A DNA stretch of 39,636 bases from JAKPCT01 sp029553165 (lineage in GTDB: Bacteria; Bacillota; UBA4882; UBA8346): assembly GCA_035359995.1 (NCBI GenBank), contig DAORZT010000022.1, forward strand, positions 1 through 39,636, read 5' to 3'. A model generated the notes under the pieces. The model had not been told where the DNA came from, ran no database searches, and worked only from the letters and a program-made list of their open reading frames with translations. Position 1 is the stretch's first letter, and every line of letters starts with the position of its first letter. This document shows, piece after piece, positions 32,512 to 39,636 of the stretch. Position numbers and translations under genes: made by a program.

Positions 32512-33648
32512 ATGCTGCTAATGATCAGACGTCACCAGTTGATGTTAACATTAGGAATAATGCTCGCCTTAGCAATCTTTGGTATTTCTAATTTCATCTA
32601 CTTCAAATTGCTCCACTGTACTTCTGACATAATTGAACCTAGCGAAGCAGAAGTCCAACTATTGGTTGAGGAGATCTTTTCCCAGCGCAATCAGGCAATC
32701 TTAAATCAAAATCTTGAACGCTTGAAATCTCTATACGACAGGAATACTAAATATGGAGTCTGGACCTATGAACACCAGGCCAAAAAATTGCAGTATCTCA
32801 AGATGTGGGGCGAAAAACAAGGTGCGGAGATTTGCCGGATTAAATCCATCGTTAAAATTCGTCACATCCGGCCACGTAGTAACAATGGATTAAGAATTAC
32901 TCTTCTTTCCTCCACCGAATATCAATATAGCTATAACGATGATCAAGCCAACTCCCGAAAAAAATTCAATCTAATGCGTATTGGCTCATACCATTCACTG
33001 GATTTAATTAAGAAAGAGCAACAATGGTTAATCAGGCGTGAGTGGTTTACTGATCCTTTTGCAGATGCACTGGAATTAAATCAGGAAAAAATAATTGCTG
33101 AACGGGATTTTATCCTGGCCCAAAACCCACCCGATCTGTCAAATCTAAACCCACGCCGAATCAAGGCTGTTGCTTATGCCGATCGCTACTGCGGGGCTGC
33201 CGCAAATGATGAAATCGGTTTTCACTATAATCCCAAGTATAAGAATTATAATTATTATGGTGGTGACTGTGCTAATTTTGCTTCCCAAGTCTTGCATGAG
33301 GGAGGCGGTTTTCGCAAGACAAAAGGCTGGAATTACGGAAAAGGCGCCAGTAAAGCTTGGGTAAACGCCGGTGCTTTCAATCAATATATGTTAAACAGTG
33401 GCCGCGCTTCAAAGCTAGCTTACGGGACCTACAGCCAGGTTTTAAAAGCATCCTTCAAATTACTCCCCGGCGACTATATTGCTTACGAAAAGAAAGGTAA
33501 AGTAACCCACATCTCCGTAGTAACCGGGGTCGACTCCAAAGGTTTTGCCCTAACCAACAGTCACAACGCCGACCGCTACCGGGTTCCTTGGGATTTAGGC
33601 TATGGTAATAAGGGGATCAAATTCTGGTTAGTGAGGGTGCATTATTGA
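32512..33648 (+). CDS. Amidase_6 domain protein, membrane-anchored
   Basis: A 378-residue protein. One N-terminal membrane helix (about 10-32), then a helical/NTF2-like region (45-190), then an Amidase_6 domain (about 215-378). The domain shows KAVAYADRYCG, the nucleophile in GGDCANFASQ (C253), the His in THISVVTGVD (H333) and a further NSHNADR (H351), an NlpC/P60-like Cys-His arrangement. Such proteins are common in spore formers and are thought to cut peptide or amide bonds in the envelope. ATG 32512 with AAGGAG 7 nt upstream. It is divergent from gerA, which fits a sporulation or germination role, though that is inferred. Confidence 0.88.
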   Translation: MLLMIRRHQLMLTLGIMLALAIFGISNFIYFKLLHCTSDIIEPSEAEVQLLVEEIFSQRNQAILNQNLERLKSLYDRNTKYGVWTYEHQAKKLQYLKMWGEKQGAEICRIKSIVKIRHIRPRSNNGLRITLLSSTEYQYSYNDDQANSRKKFNLMRIGSYHSLDLIKKEQQWLIRREWFTDPFADALELNQEKIIAERDFILAQNPPDLSNLNPRRIKAVAYADRYCGAAANDEIGFHYNPKYKNYNYYGGDCANFASQVLHEGGGFRKTKGWNYGKGASKAWVNAGAFNQYMLNSGRASKLAYGTYSQVLKASFKLLPGDYIAYEKKGKVTHISVVTGVDSKGFALTNSHNADRYRVPWDLGYGNKGIKFWLVRVHY

Positions 33649-33729
33649 ATTTAATATATTTAATATATTTAAGTTGGCAAGTTAAATACGTAAGATTCAG
33701 TTTGTAGTACTGTAACTTCTGAATGGAGC

Positions 33730-33770
33730 GTCACCGCATCTTTTACGGGGATGTAAAAAATGCGGTTGAC
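33730..33770. repeat. Long imperfect hairpin between convergent genes
   Basis: GTCACCGCATCTTTTAC pairs with GTAAAAAATGCGGTTGAC around GGGGAT, one mismatch and one bulge. It has no U-run on either side, so it is not a standard terminator. It sits between the convergent amidase and nitroreductase genes and may be a bidirectional transcript-end structure or a small palindromic repeat. Confidence 0.6.
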
Positions 33771-33817
33771 ATCGAAAGCCTTAGCTTAATTGACAGAGAT
33801 TCATTTTCAAATTGATT

Positions 33818-34636
33818 TTAATCCACCCACCTTAACTCAAGCGGATTACGGTCAACCAAACGTTTGCAAATATGCTTGGGATAACCGACGATCATTGTTC
33901 CCAATACTGCAATTCCTTCAGTAAGTTTAAGCAGTTCCAGCAATGGTTGGTAGTTTGCCCCGGCACACATCTGGACAAAACCGGCCCAACAGGTTCCCAA
34001 ACTAAAACTGGTTGCATACAGTTCAACATATTCGAGCGCAAAACGGGCACTGTCCTGCCCCATCACAAAATCTGCCGGTGCCGTGGCAACGATTAAACAA
34101 GGGGCATCACGTAAAATCACATCTTTACCCGTATTGCGGTATACTTCAACTAATCCCGCAAACCTTTGGGCCCATGGCAGTCCGGTTTTAACCAGCTCAT
34201 CCAGCCAATCAATCGTAACTGCGGCAATCTTTCGCAGTAAATCCTTATTATCAATTGCCAGATATGATAAACCCTGTGAATTATAGCCTGATGGAGCAAA
34301 TCTGGCAATCTCCAGCAACTGTCGGATTAATTCCCTTGGCACTGCCACATCTTCGTAGTTTCGGATTGAACGGCGTGAACGGATAAAATCAGCCGCTGTC
34401 TCCGGATCAAGCACCGGAAACCGCGGTAAAGGCTTCTGGTTTTTTAACGGCGCTTTCTCATGATCCAAAGCCGCGTTGGGACAAACCGCGACACAATGTC
34501 CACAGGCATTACACGCTTCCGGAACCAGCATTTGCGGTCCTTCAGAAGCCATCCCAATAACTCCGACAGCACATGATTCCGAACAGGTCCCACATTTGGT
34601 GCAAAGTTCCTGATTAACAATTAATAAAGCCATCAT
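33818..34636 (-). CDS. Ferredoxin-nitroreductase fusion
   Basis: A 272-residue redox enzyme. Residues 1-65 hold two 4Fe-4S ferredoxin motifs (CTKCGTCSESC and CNACGHCVAVCP). The rest is a nitroreductase domain that binds FMN, beginning FIRSRRSIRNYEDVAVPREL with the conserved RRSIR, and later ARFAPSGYNSQGL. Fusions of this type are frequent in anaerobes and reduce nitro or quinone-like substrates with ferredoxin electrons. Two ATGs are adjacent (34634 and 34631) after AGGGGGATT; the second has better spacing. It lies 62 nt downstream of an AraC regulator. Confidence 0.92.
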   Translation of the reverse strand: MMALLIVNQELCTKCGTCSESCAVGVIGMASEGPQMLVPEACNACGHCVAVCPNAALDHEKAPLKNQKPLPRFPVLDPETAADFIRSRRSIRNYEDVAVPRELIRQLLEIARFAPSGYNSQGLSYLAIDNKDLLRKIAAVTIDWLDELVKTGLPWAQRFAGLVEVYRNTGKDVILRDAPCLIVATAPADFVMGQDSARFALEYVELYATSFSLGTCWAGFVQMCAGANYQPLLELLKLTEGIAVLGTMIVGYPKHICKRLVDRNPLELRWVD

Positions 34637-34698
34637 AATCCCCCTTCACAAAATTGAATATTAAAGGAGATTATAATGGCTGGATCATAATTTGACTT

Positions 34699-35610
34699 TC
34701 AGTTTTTAACTCTGTTTTTATACTTTTCTGCTTTTCGAAATTTCTTCTGGTATGCTGACGGTGTTAGATGATACTGCTTCAAAAAGGCTGTTGTCAGATA
34801 GGCAGAACTGTTAAAACCACTCTCCAAAGCTATTTCTGTGATTGATTTATTGCTGGTAGTAAGTAATTTTTTTACTCGTTCCAACCGTACCTTTCGTAAA
34901 TAGGTTAACGGAGTCTCCCCGGTTTCCATCTTAAACAAACGGGTAAAATGTGAGGTTGACATATTAACCATCCGGGCAATCTGGGCAACCGTAATTTTTT
35001 CATTCAGGTTGGTATGAATATAAGTAATTGCTTTACTGATTTCTAAACGATTCGTGATTGGATCGGTTTTAACCGGCAGCTTAACAATACTCCGGATCAA
35101 GTCATGACAAATCTCGACACTCAAAGCGTTAATAATATCTTCAAACCCTGGCAAACATGTCCCTGATTCCTCCATAAATCGTTGTAACAGAGTCAGTAAA
35201 TTGGGTGATGGCGTATAAATACCATTTAATGATGAATGCTGAAAACTGTAGTTCGCATATTTAGCTAAATGCAATTCAAAAAATTCTGCATTGATCATAA
35301 TTGCAATATAGCGGGGAGCACTTCCGGAAAATACTTCATGATGCGGAATACCCGGAGCTAAAGCAAACAGTTTTCCTGATTGAGATGACACAACCTGGCC
35401 GTCGATGATAAACTTGTTTTCATCATCAAACATCAAAACAAACATGTACGTTGGATGCGTATGTTTAGGAGTGATTGCTAAAAAACAAGGTCCTGCCACT
35501 GGCATAAAAACTCCCAGATCGCAACCAACATAACAGTCAACATATCTTAGCTGCTCTTCAGAGACTGAACCAACCAAGTGATTGATTGTAGCTAATTCTT
35601 CCTGCTTCAT
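34699..35610 (-). CDS. AraC-family transcriptional regulator, cupin N-terminus
   Basis: A 303-residue regulator. Residues about 25-140 form a cupin-like ligand pocket (CFLAITPKHTHPTYMFVLMF; FALAPGIPHHEVFSG). The C-terminal 100 residues are the AraC double HTH (ITVAQIARMVNMSTSHFTRLF and FNSSAYLTTAFLKQYHLTP). It starts at ATG 35608-35610 with a weak GAAGGCAG ribosome binding site. It directly precedes the ferredoxin-nitroreductase gene and probably controls it in response to a small ligand. Confidence 0.92.
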   Translation of the reverse strand: MKQEELATINHLVGSVSEEQLRYVDCYVGCDLGVFMPVAGPCFLAITPKHTHPTYMFVLMFDDENKFIIDGQVVSSQSGKLFALAPGIPHHEVFSGSAPRYIAIMINAEFFELHLAKYANYSFQHSSLNGIYTPSPNLLTLLQRFMEESGTCLPGFEDIINALSVEICHDLIRSIVKLPVKTDPITNRLEISKAITYIHTNLNEKITVAQIARMVNMSTSHFTRLFKMETGETPLTYLRKVRLERVKKLLTTSNKSITEIALESGFNSSAYLTTAFLKQYHLTPSAYQKKFRKAEKYKNRVKN

Positions 35611-35655
35611 TTCGCTTCTGCCTTCATTTGGACTTCTTTTAATATCTCATTTTTA

Positions 35656-35940
35656 TCAATTCGCGACAATATTATTATCCAAAACGTACTTAATATGCTT
35701 CTCCAAAAATTGATCATCAACCAGCTCAAAAAACTGCGGTAATCCACCACTATTAATCTTTTCATTTACCACTGCAGCAGTATACGACACTGCTTCCAAT
35801 ATCAAACCATATGCATTTGAAATTCTTTTATCATTTGTGGTAAAAGTTAATGAAATAATATCCGCTTCATCTTCATTGTCCAACCAATCATAAAATTGAT
35901 CAACTTCAATACTCTTACCGCTTTTTCTCTTCTTTCTCAT
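35656..35940 (-). CDS. Small protein of unknown function
   Basis: A protein of about 94 residues starting at ATG 35938-35940, only 10 nt after the ArsC/Spx-like stop and without a clear ribosome binding site, so it is likely coupled to that gene. A basic start (MRKKRKSGKS) is followed by an acidic, mainly helical region (SIEVDQFYDWLDNEDEADII) and a C-terminal segment with FELVDDQFLEKHIKYVLDNN. No known family. Confidence 0.55.
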   Translation of the reverse strand: MRKKRKSGKSIEVDQFYDWLDNEDEADIISLTFTTNDKRISNAYGLILEAVSYTAAVVNEKINSGGLPQFFELVDDQFLEKHIKYVLDNNIVAN

Positions 35941-35950
35941 AACCAATTTT

Positions 35951-36295
35951 TTAATTTTGTAACTTAACCCACTCTTTCCAAATCTCCGGTTGATAACCTA
36001 CTGTTGCCTTTGGGCCATTACGGACAATTGGGGTTTTAAACAATAATGGATTATTCAGCAATTCCGTTTCAACATTATGAATCAGATAACGGAGATTACT
36101 TTGTTGATAGAGTTTCCCTTCCTTATCAATCAATGAATCCAGACCAACAGCTGCCTTAACGCTATTCAGTTCTCCTTTGCTTAATCCTTTCTCCGCTAAA
36201 TTAACAAACTGATACTTAATTCCCCGTTCTTTAAAAAAACGTTCCGCTTTTCTGGTATCTTGACATTTCTTCGTTCCAAATATCTGAATATTCAT
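35951..36295 (-). CDS. ArsC/Spx-family thioredoxin-fold protein
   Basis: A 114-residue protein with the ArsC/Spx fold: MNIQIFGTKKCQDTRKAERF at the start, with a single Cys in the KKCQDTRKAERFF active-site loop, then FVNLAEKGLSKGEL and a C-terminal FKTPIVRNGPKATVGYQPE, the cis-Pro region of the family. The second redox Cys of Spx (CxxC) is absent, so it resembles arsenate-reductase-like proteins of unclear substrate rather than Spx. ATG 36293-36295 with AAGGGA upstream. First gene of a minus-strand run leading to the AraC/nitroreductase pair. Confidence 0.85.
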   Translation of the reverse strand: MNIQIFGTKKCQDTRKAERFFKERGIKYQFVNLAEKGLSKGELNSVKAAVGLDSLIDKEGKLYQQSNLRYLIHNVETELLNNPLLFKTPIVRNGPKATVGYQPEIWKEWVKLQN

Positions 36296-36325
36296 CTTTC
36301 ATCCCTTTTACCAATTATTATTATT

Positions 36326-36381
36326 CCAATTTTCCATATTATGTAAATATTGTAATAATAATGTTGGACCAATTTTCCATA
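36326..36381. repeat. Direct repeat of 13 bp in intergenic region
   Basis: CCAATTTTCCATA occurs at 36326-36338 and 36369-36381, 43 bases apart. The second copy lies in the spacer of the promoter for the thioesterase gene. Confidence 0.6.
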
Positions 36382-36393
36382 AGATTATATAAT
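36364..36393 (+). promoter_or_regulatory. Strong candidate sigma-A promoter for the thioesterase
   Basis: TTGGAC (36364-36369) and TATAAT (36388-36393) are separated by 18 bases, close to consensus. Confidence 0.6.
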
Positions 36394-36462
36394 AGTATTA
36401 TAAATTAATTATATTTAATTTGATTTTTATTACAAGTATTGAAATAAATAATGGGGCAAATC

Positions 36463-36942
36463 ATGGAACAGACAAATTCAAAAATATTCAAAACACCTTC
36501 TCAATCCGCCGTAGAGATGACTGAACTGGTACTTCCAAATGATACCAACTTACTTGGAAACCTGCTTGGCGGTCGTATGATGCATTGGATGGATATTGCC
36601 GGAGCAATGGCAGCCACCAGACACTCAAATAAGGTTGTCGCAACGGTTGCGATTGATAGTGTTGACTTCAGGCATCCGGTTCGAATGGGAGAAATAGTAA
36701 CTTTAAAAGCCAAATTAACTTGGGTTGGTAATACTTCGATGGAAGTGATGGTCAATGCTTATGCCGAAAATCCTAAATCCGGAGCTGTTATCCATACTAA
36801 CCAGGCATTCTTCACTTTTGTAGCTCTGGATGGAAACGGTAAGCCTTCGCCAGTGCCTCAATTACGATTAGAGACTCAAGAAGAACGCGATTTATTTGAG
36901 TCGGCTTTACAACGAAAAAATAAAAAAACGAACAAATCATAG
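36463..36942 (+). CDS. Acyl-CoA thioesterase, YciA/hotdog family
   Basis: A 159-residue hotdog-fold protein: MTELVLPNDTNLLGNLLGGR, MHWMDIAGAMAA with the catalytic-type Asp/Gly helix, AIDSVDFRHPVRMGEIVTLK, and HTNQAFFTFVALDGNGKP. These motifs mark YciA/BACH-type acyl-CoA hydrolases, which release free CoA from acyl-CoA. Two ATGs are close (36451 and 36463); GGGG lies 6 nt before the second, which is taken as the start. The C-terminal tail is very basic (QRKNKKTNKS). Monocistronic, with a strong promoter upstream. Confidence 0.88.
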   Translation: MEQTNSKIFKTPSQSAVEMTELVLPNDTNLLGNLLGGRMMHWMDIAGAMAATRHSNKVVATVAIDSVDFRHPVRMGEIVTLKAKLTWVGNTSMEVMVNAYAENPKSGAVIHTNQAFFTFVALDGNGKPSPVPQLRLETQEERDLFESALQRKNKKTNKS

Positions 36943-37029
36943 TTACAGCAGGAAAAATTCATCCAAGTGTAGAATATTATTAAGTCTACTACCGTTTTTT
37001 TCTATTTAACCCAGGGGAGGAGTATATTG

Positions 37030-39035
37030 ATGCTAGGTCAGATTTGGACCTGTTCATTCTGCAATCATTCTGGAAATCAATGGCGTAATATTTTTTGTGA
37101 CGCTTGCGGTATGCCACGTGCACTTAATGTAAAACCACAAAGCATTGAGGAGACAACACTAGAAACTAGTTCACTGGGTGTAAATTTAGATAATATTTTA
37201 AATATTAGTAATGGTTCTGATATTACCTCCGAACCGGTAAAACCAAAAACAACTGTTCCCGAAGCAGTGCCTAAATCCGATACTGCTCCAATGTTTGAGT
37301 TTGAAACAACTGCCATTGGAGTTGAAAAGCCTGCTATAAATAACAATAACAATGAAAATAATAACTTTGTTGAAGATATCATCAAAAAGCTTAATGAGAC
37401 AAAAGAATTGGTTGCTTCCACTTCAGAACCCAAAGCTGAGGATTCTATTCCCAATCCGGTAGCAGTACCCAAATCCGATACTGCTCCGTCGTTCGATCTT
37501 AATTCGACTATCAACGAGGTTGTAAAACCTGCTTTGGATAATATTACAGATAATATTAAAGATAATATTACTGCTAAAGTTGAAGATTTGACCCCAACTC
37601 CGGTAGCAACACCCAAATCCGATACTGCTCCGTCGTTCGATCTTAATTCGACTATCAACGAGGTTGTAAAACCTGCTTTGGATAATATTACAGATAATAT
37701 TAAAGATAATATTACTGCTAAAGTTGAAGATTTGACCCCAACTCCGGTAACAGTACCCAAATCCGATACTGCTCCGTCGTTCGATCTTAATTCGACTATC
37801 AACGANNNNNNNNNNNNNNNNNNNNNNNNNNNNNNNNNNNNNNNNNNNNNNNNNNNNNNNNNNNNNNNNNNNNNNNNNNNNNNNNNNNNNNNNNNNNNNN
37901 NNNNNCAGTACCCAAATCCGATACTGCTCCGTCGTTCGATCTTAATTCGACTATCAACGAGGTTGTAAAACCTGCTTTGGATAATATTACAGATAATATT
38001 AAAGATAATATTACTGCTAAAGTTGAAGATTTGACCCCAACTCCGGTAGCAACACCCAAATCCGATACTGCTCCGTCGTTCGATCTTAATTCGACCAACA
38101 TTGAAGTTGTAAAGTCTACATTAGATAATAATACTGCAGTTGAAGAGCTATTTTTTAATGGAAACAAAAAACAGACACCAATCAACAATCCGACCAATGT
38201 CAATGATAATACTGGTCAGATTCAATTATCGGAGATTGAAGAGCCCTTTAACAAAAATATTGCGCTTCCCAAAACAAACAGAAAAAACGTTCGTCCTCCG
38301 GTTAAACAAACTACAATTCTATATGCAACTATTGCATTAACTGCAATATGTTGTATTTTGATCACTTTTTTTACAGTAAATATGTTTAATAATAAAAATA
38401 ATATTCAAATACAAGCTATGATAAACCAAAATGTTCAAAAGGTGATTGAATCCAAACTCCCTATTATTGGCTATGAATGGTCAAGATCCGGCAATATCGG
38501 TTATTATAAAATAACTGAACAACAAGGTTACAGTTTACCGTCCGATGCCGAGTTAATCAGTAGTACCGAAGTTGTCACTCAGGAAAAAACCTTAATCAGA
38601 TATGATACCAGACCTGTTACAAAACGTACTAAAATTGGAACAATAAAGACATATAAAGGAAAAAAACGTTTACCGAACGGACAATACCAGGATATTTATG
38701 AAACTAAACCGGCATATTCAACTACAACTGAATATAAAAAAGTACCCATCTACAAAACAACTCCTGTTCGCAAGACAAAATACGTCTACCGAATTAAAGA
38801 ATGGGTAAATGTTGAATCTTTTAGCATAAGCGGACAGGATAAAAATTCTTACTGGCCGACAATGGATGAAACATATGAACGTTCTGATGTTAAGGAAGAA
38901 TATCGCATTCTGGTGCGTAATTCCGAGGGAGAGATTATCAAAATCCCTACTACATACGAGCTTTGGCAACAATATGAACTTGGTACTAAAGTGAGTGTTC
39001 AATTAACTGACACTGGTTGGAAAATAATCGAATAG
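37030..39035 (+). CDS. Zinc-ribbon membrane protein with 48-residue tandem repeats, broken by assembly gap
   Basis: One gene interrupted by 100 N. Residues 1-35 are a RanBP2-like zinc ribbon (WTCSFCNHSGNQW; FCDACGMPR). A low-complexity linker holds 48-residue repeats (PKSDTAPSFDLNSTINEVVK, then PALDNITDNIKDNITAKVED). After the repeats are a membrane helix (ILYATIALTAICCILITFFT) and an extracytoplasmic domain of about 220 residues with Thr/Lys-rich strands (RYDTRPVTKRTKIGTIKTYK). The apparent frame change across the N run is an artefact. Start ATG 37030 with GGAG 7 nt upstream, not TTG 37027. Function unknown; a zinc-ribbon cytoplasmic sensor joined to an outside domain is an inference. Confidence 0.7.
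37468..38100 (+). repeat. Coding tandem repeat of 144 bp
   Basis: The CCCAAATCCGATACTGCTCC block begins at 37468, 37612, 37756, 37911 and 38055; the first three and the last two are 144 bp apart. The last two differ from the frame of the first three only because of the N run. Units are almost identical in DNA, with alternating AGCAGTA/AGCAACA/AACAGTA joints, which suggests recent expansion by slippage or recombination. Confidence 0.95.
37806..37905. other. Assembly gap (100 N)
   Basis: Exactly 100 N inside the tandem repeat array. A round number is the usual placeholder for unknown length, and a repeat collapse explains why the assembler stopped here. Confidence 0.98.
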
Positions 39036-39053
39036 AATAATCTTGCCAAAATC

Positions 39054-39086
39054 AAAACCACCTTTCAAACAGGTGGTTTTATTTTT
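39054..39086 (+). terminator. Rho-independent terminator
   Basis: AAAACCACCT pairs with AGGTGGTTTT around TTCAAAC, followed by ATTTTT. It ends the repeat-protein gene. Confidence 0.9.
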
Positions 39087-39142
39087 ACAACTATTAAAAG
39101 CTTAAAACAGCCTTTGTTTTAAGACATTCAGTTATCAAATGA

Positions 39143-39349
39143 TCAATTAACAACTCTGATACAACTGTCAGTTTTACATTTGGCAGCAATCTTCTTCTTG
39201 AATGGTTTGTAAATAATCAGCTCGCCATTACAGATCGGACAATTGATCGCAATATTATCCCCAGGTTTCAAATCTTTGATCGCTTCCAACATTACTCCCA
39301 TTGCGCGTTCCATCTTTTCTTTTTTAGTTTCTTCATTTACCTGAATCAA
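39143..39349 (-). CDS. Small zinc-ribbon protein
   Basis: A 68-residue protein with a helical start (EETKKEKMERAMGVMLEAI) and a zinc ribbon: CPICNGE at about 37-43 and CKTDSC near the end. The start is TTG 39347-39349 with AAAGGAG 8 nt upstream. The layout (helix, then C-x2-C and C-x4-C) recalls the 63-residue protein at 795-986. Function unknown. Confidence 0.75.
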   Translation of the reverse strand: MIQVNEETKKEKMERAMGVMLEAIKDLKPGDNIAINCPICNGELIIYKPFKKKIAAKCKTDSCIRVVN

Positions 39350-39464
39350 GATATTTACTCCTTTTATTAAGATATTAAATATCTATGATTTCGATAATGA
39401 TTGCGTTTTCCCTTTTAAAATTTAAATAATAATCGGTTTATTAAAGTAATAAATTTTAAATTTA

Positions 39465-39635
39465 TCAAAGATCATAATCATCATCAACCGGAATACATCT
39501 TGCATTAACCGGAGATTGAATCGTTAACGTTAATTCCACCAATGAATCCGTCAAATTACAAAAAACCAACGACCATGTGTTACCCAACAATAACGACTCT
39601 TTCGTTACAACTTGTGAGAAATCCAATGATTTAAT
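39465..39635 (-). CDS. C-terminal part of an unknown gene (runs off the right edge)
   Basis: A minus-strand frame continues from the window edge to a TGA at 39465-39467: 56 residues with strands such as FSQVVTKESLLLGNTWSLVF and LVELTLTIQSPVNARC, ending PVDDDYDL. It looks like a beta-rich repeat or wall/spore-surface type module, but only the tail is visible, so the family cannot be judged. Confidence 0.5.
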   Translation of the reverse strand: MKSLDFSQVVTKESLLLGNTWSLVFCNLTDSLVELTLTIQSPVNARCIPVDDDYDL

Positions 39636-39636
39636 T

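Noticed and set aside
34667..34690. Plus-strand mini-frame of four codons after AAAGGAG
   Set aside because: Too short and lies within the gap of a minus-strand pair; probably chance.
37806..37905. Frameshift in the zinc-ribbon repeat protein
   Set aside because: The frame change coincides exactly with a 100-N filler of unknown true length; repeat units on both sides are in the same phase relative to the unit.
1..39636. CRISPR array, tRNA or rRNA genes
   Set aside because: No regularly spaced short repeats with unique spacers and no tRNA or rRNA signatures were noticed; the only tandem repeats are coding (37.4-38.1 kb) or the peptide-gene duplication.

Overview
The window looks like a chromosomal piece of a low-GC, endospore-forming Bacillota. 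Evidence is a gerA-gerB-gerC germinant-receptor operon, strong AGGAGG-type ribosome binding sites, many TTG starts and U-tailed hairpin terminators. It also carries an operon for a beta-barrel protein with a C-terminal aromatic residue, a LolA-like periplasmic carrier and a LolCDE/MacB-like ABC transporter. That combination points to a diderm (outer-membrane) spore former, for example from Limnochordia/Hydrogenispora-like lineages. The lineage is an inference; the genes are visible.

Layout. (1) 1-4.5 kb is a minus-strand graveyard of a polymorphic-toxin locus: Imm10-like, zinc-ribbon, decayed Rhs core and tail, Imm5-like, an IS110 remnant fused to a GNAT fragment, a truncated Imm11/DUF1629-like gene, a propeller-repeat fragment and an IS3 OrfA remnant. 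(2) 4.6-10.7 kb is a five-gene minus-strand operon: ABC ATPase, two FtsX/MacB permeases, LolA-like protein, beta-barrel protein. (3) 10.7-12.7 kb holds a small orphan CDS, a four-helix membrane protein and an AraC-GyrI regulator. (4) 13-22 kb is a run of minus-strand accessory genes: a TPR protein, unknown proteins, a P-loop kinase, a 986-residue beta-solenoid/LRR-like protein, membrane-anchored proteins, a frameshifted DUF2947 gene and a HAD-like protein. Several are broken or overlap oddly, which resembles an immunity/accessory island. (5) 22-26.2 kb holds a two-domain SpeD-like decarboxylase, a WG-repeat protein, an LppM-like lipoprotein and two identical 82-residue six-cysteine secreted peptides in a perfect recent tandem duplication. 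(6) 26.2-36.9 kb is core-like: a free-standing starch-binding-type module, a DEAD-box RNA helicase, the ger operon, an Amidase_6 protein, then an ArsC/Spx-like, small protein, AraC regulator and ferredoxin-nitroreductase run, and an acyl-CoA thioesterase. (7) 37-39.6 kb holds a zinc-ribbon membrane protein with 48-residue tandem repeats broken by a 100-N assembly gap, a small zinc-ribbon protein and a partial gene at the right edge.

The transport operon probably moves a lipid or lipoprotein across the envelope to a dedicated outer-membrane barrel. The ger operon and the amidase fit sporulation/germination. No CRISPR array, tRNA or rRNA was seen. The items most worth following up are the Lol-like/outer-membrane operon, the fused SpeD, the duplicated Cys-rich peptide locus and the solenoid-protein operon.
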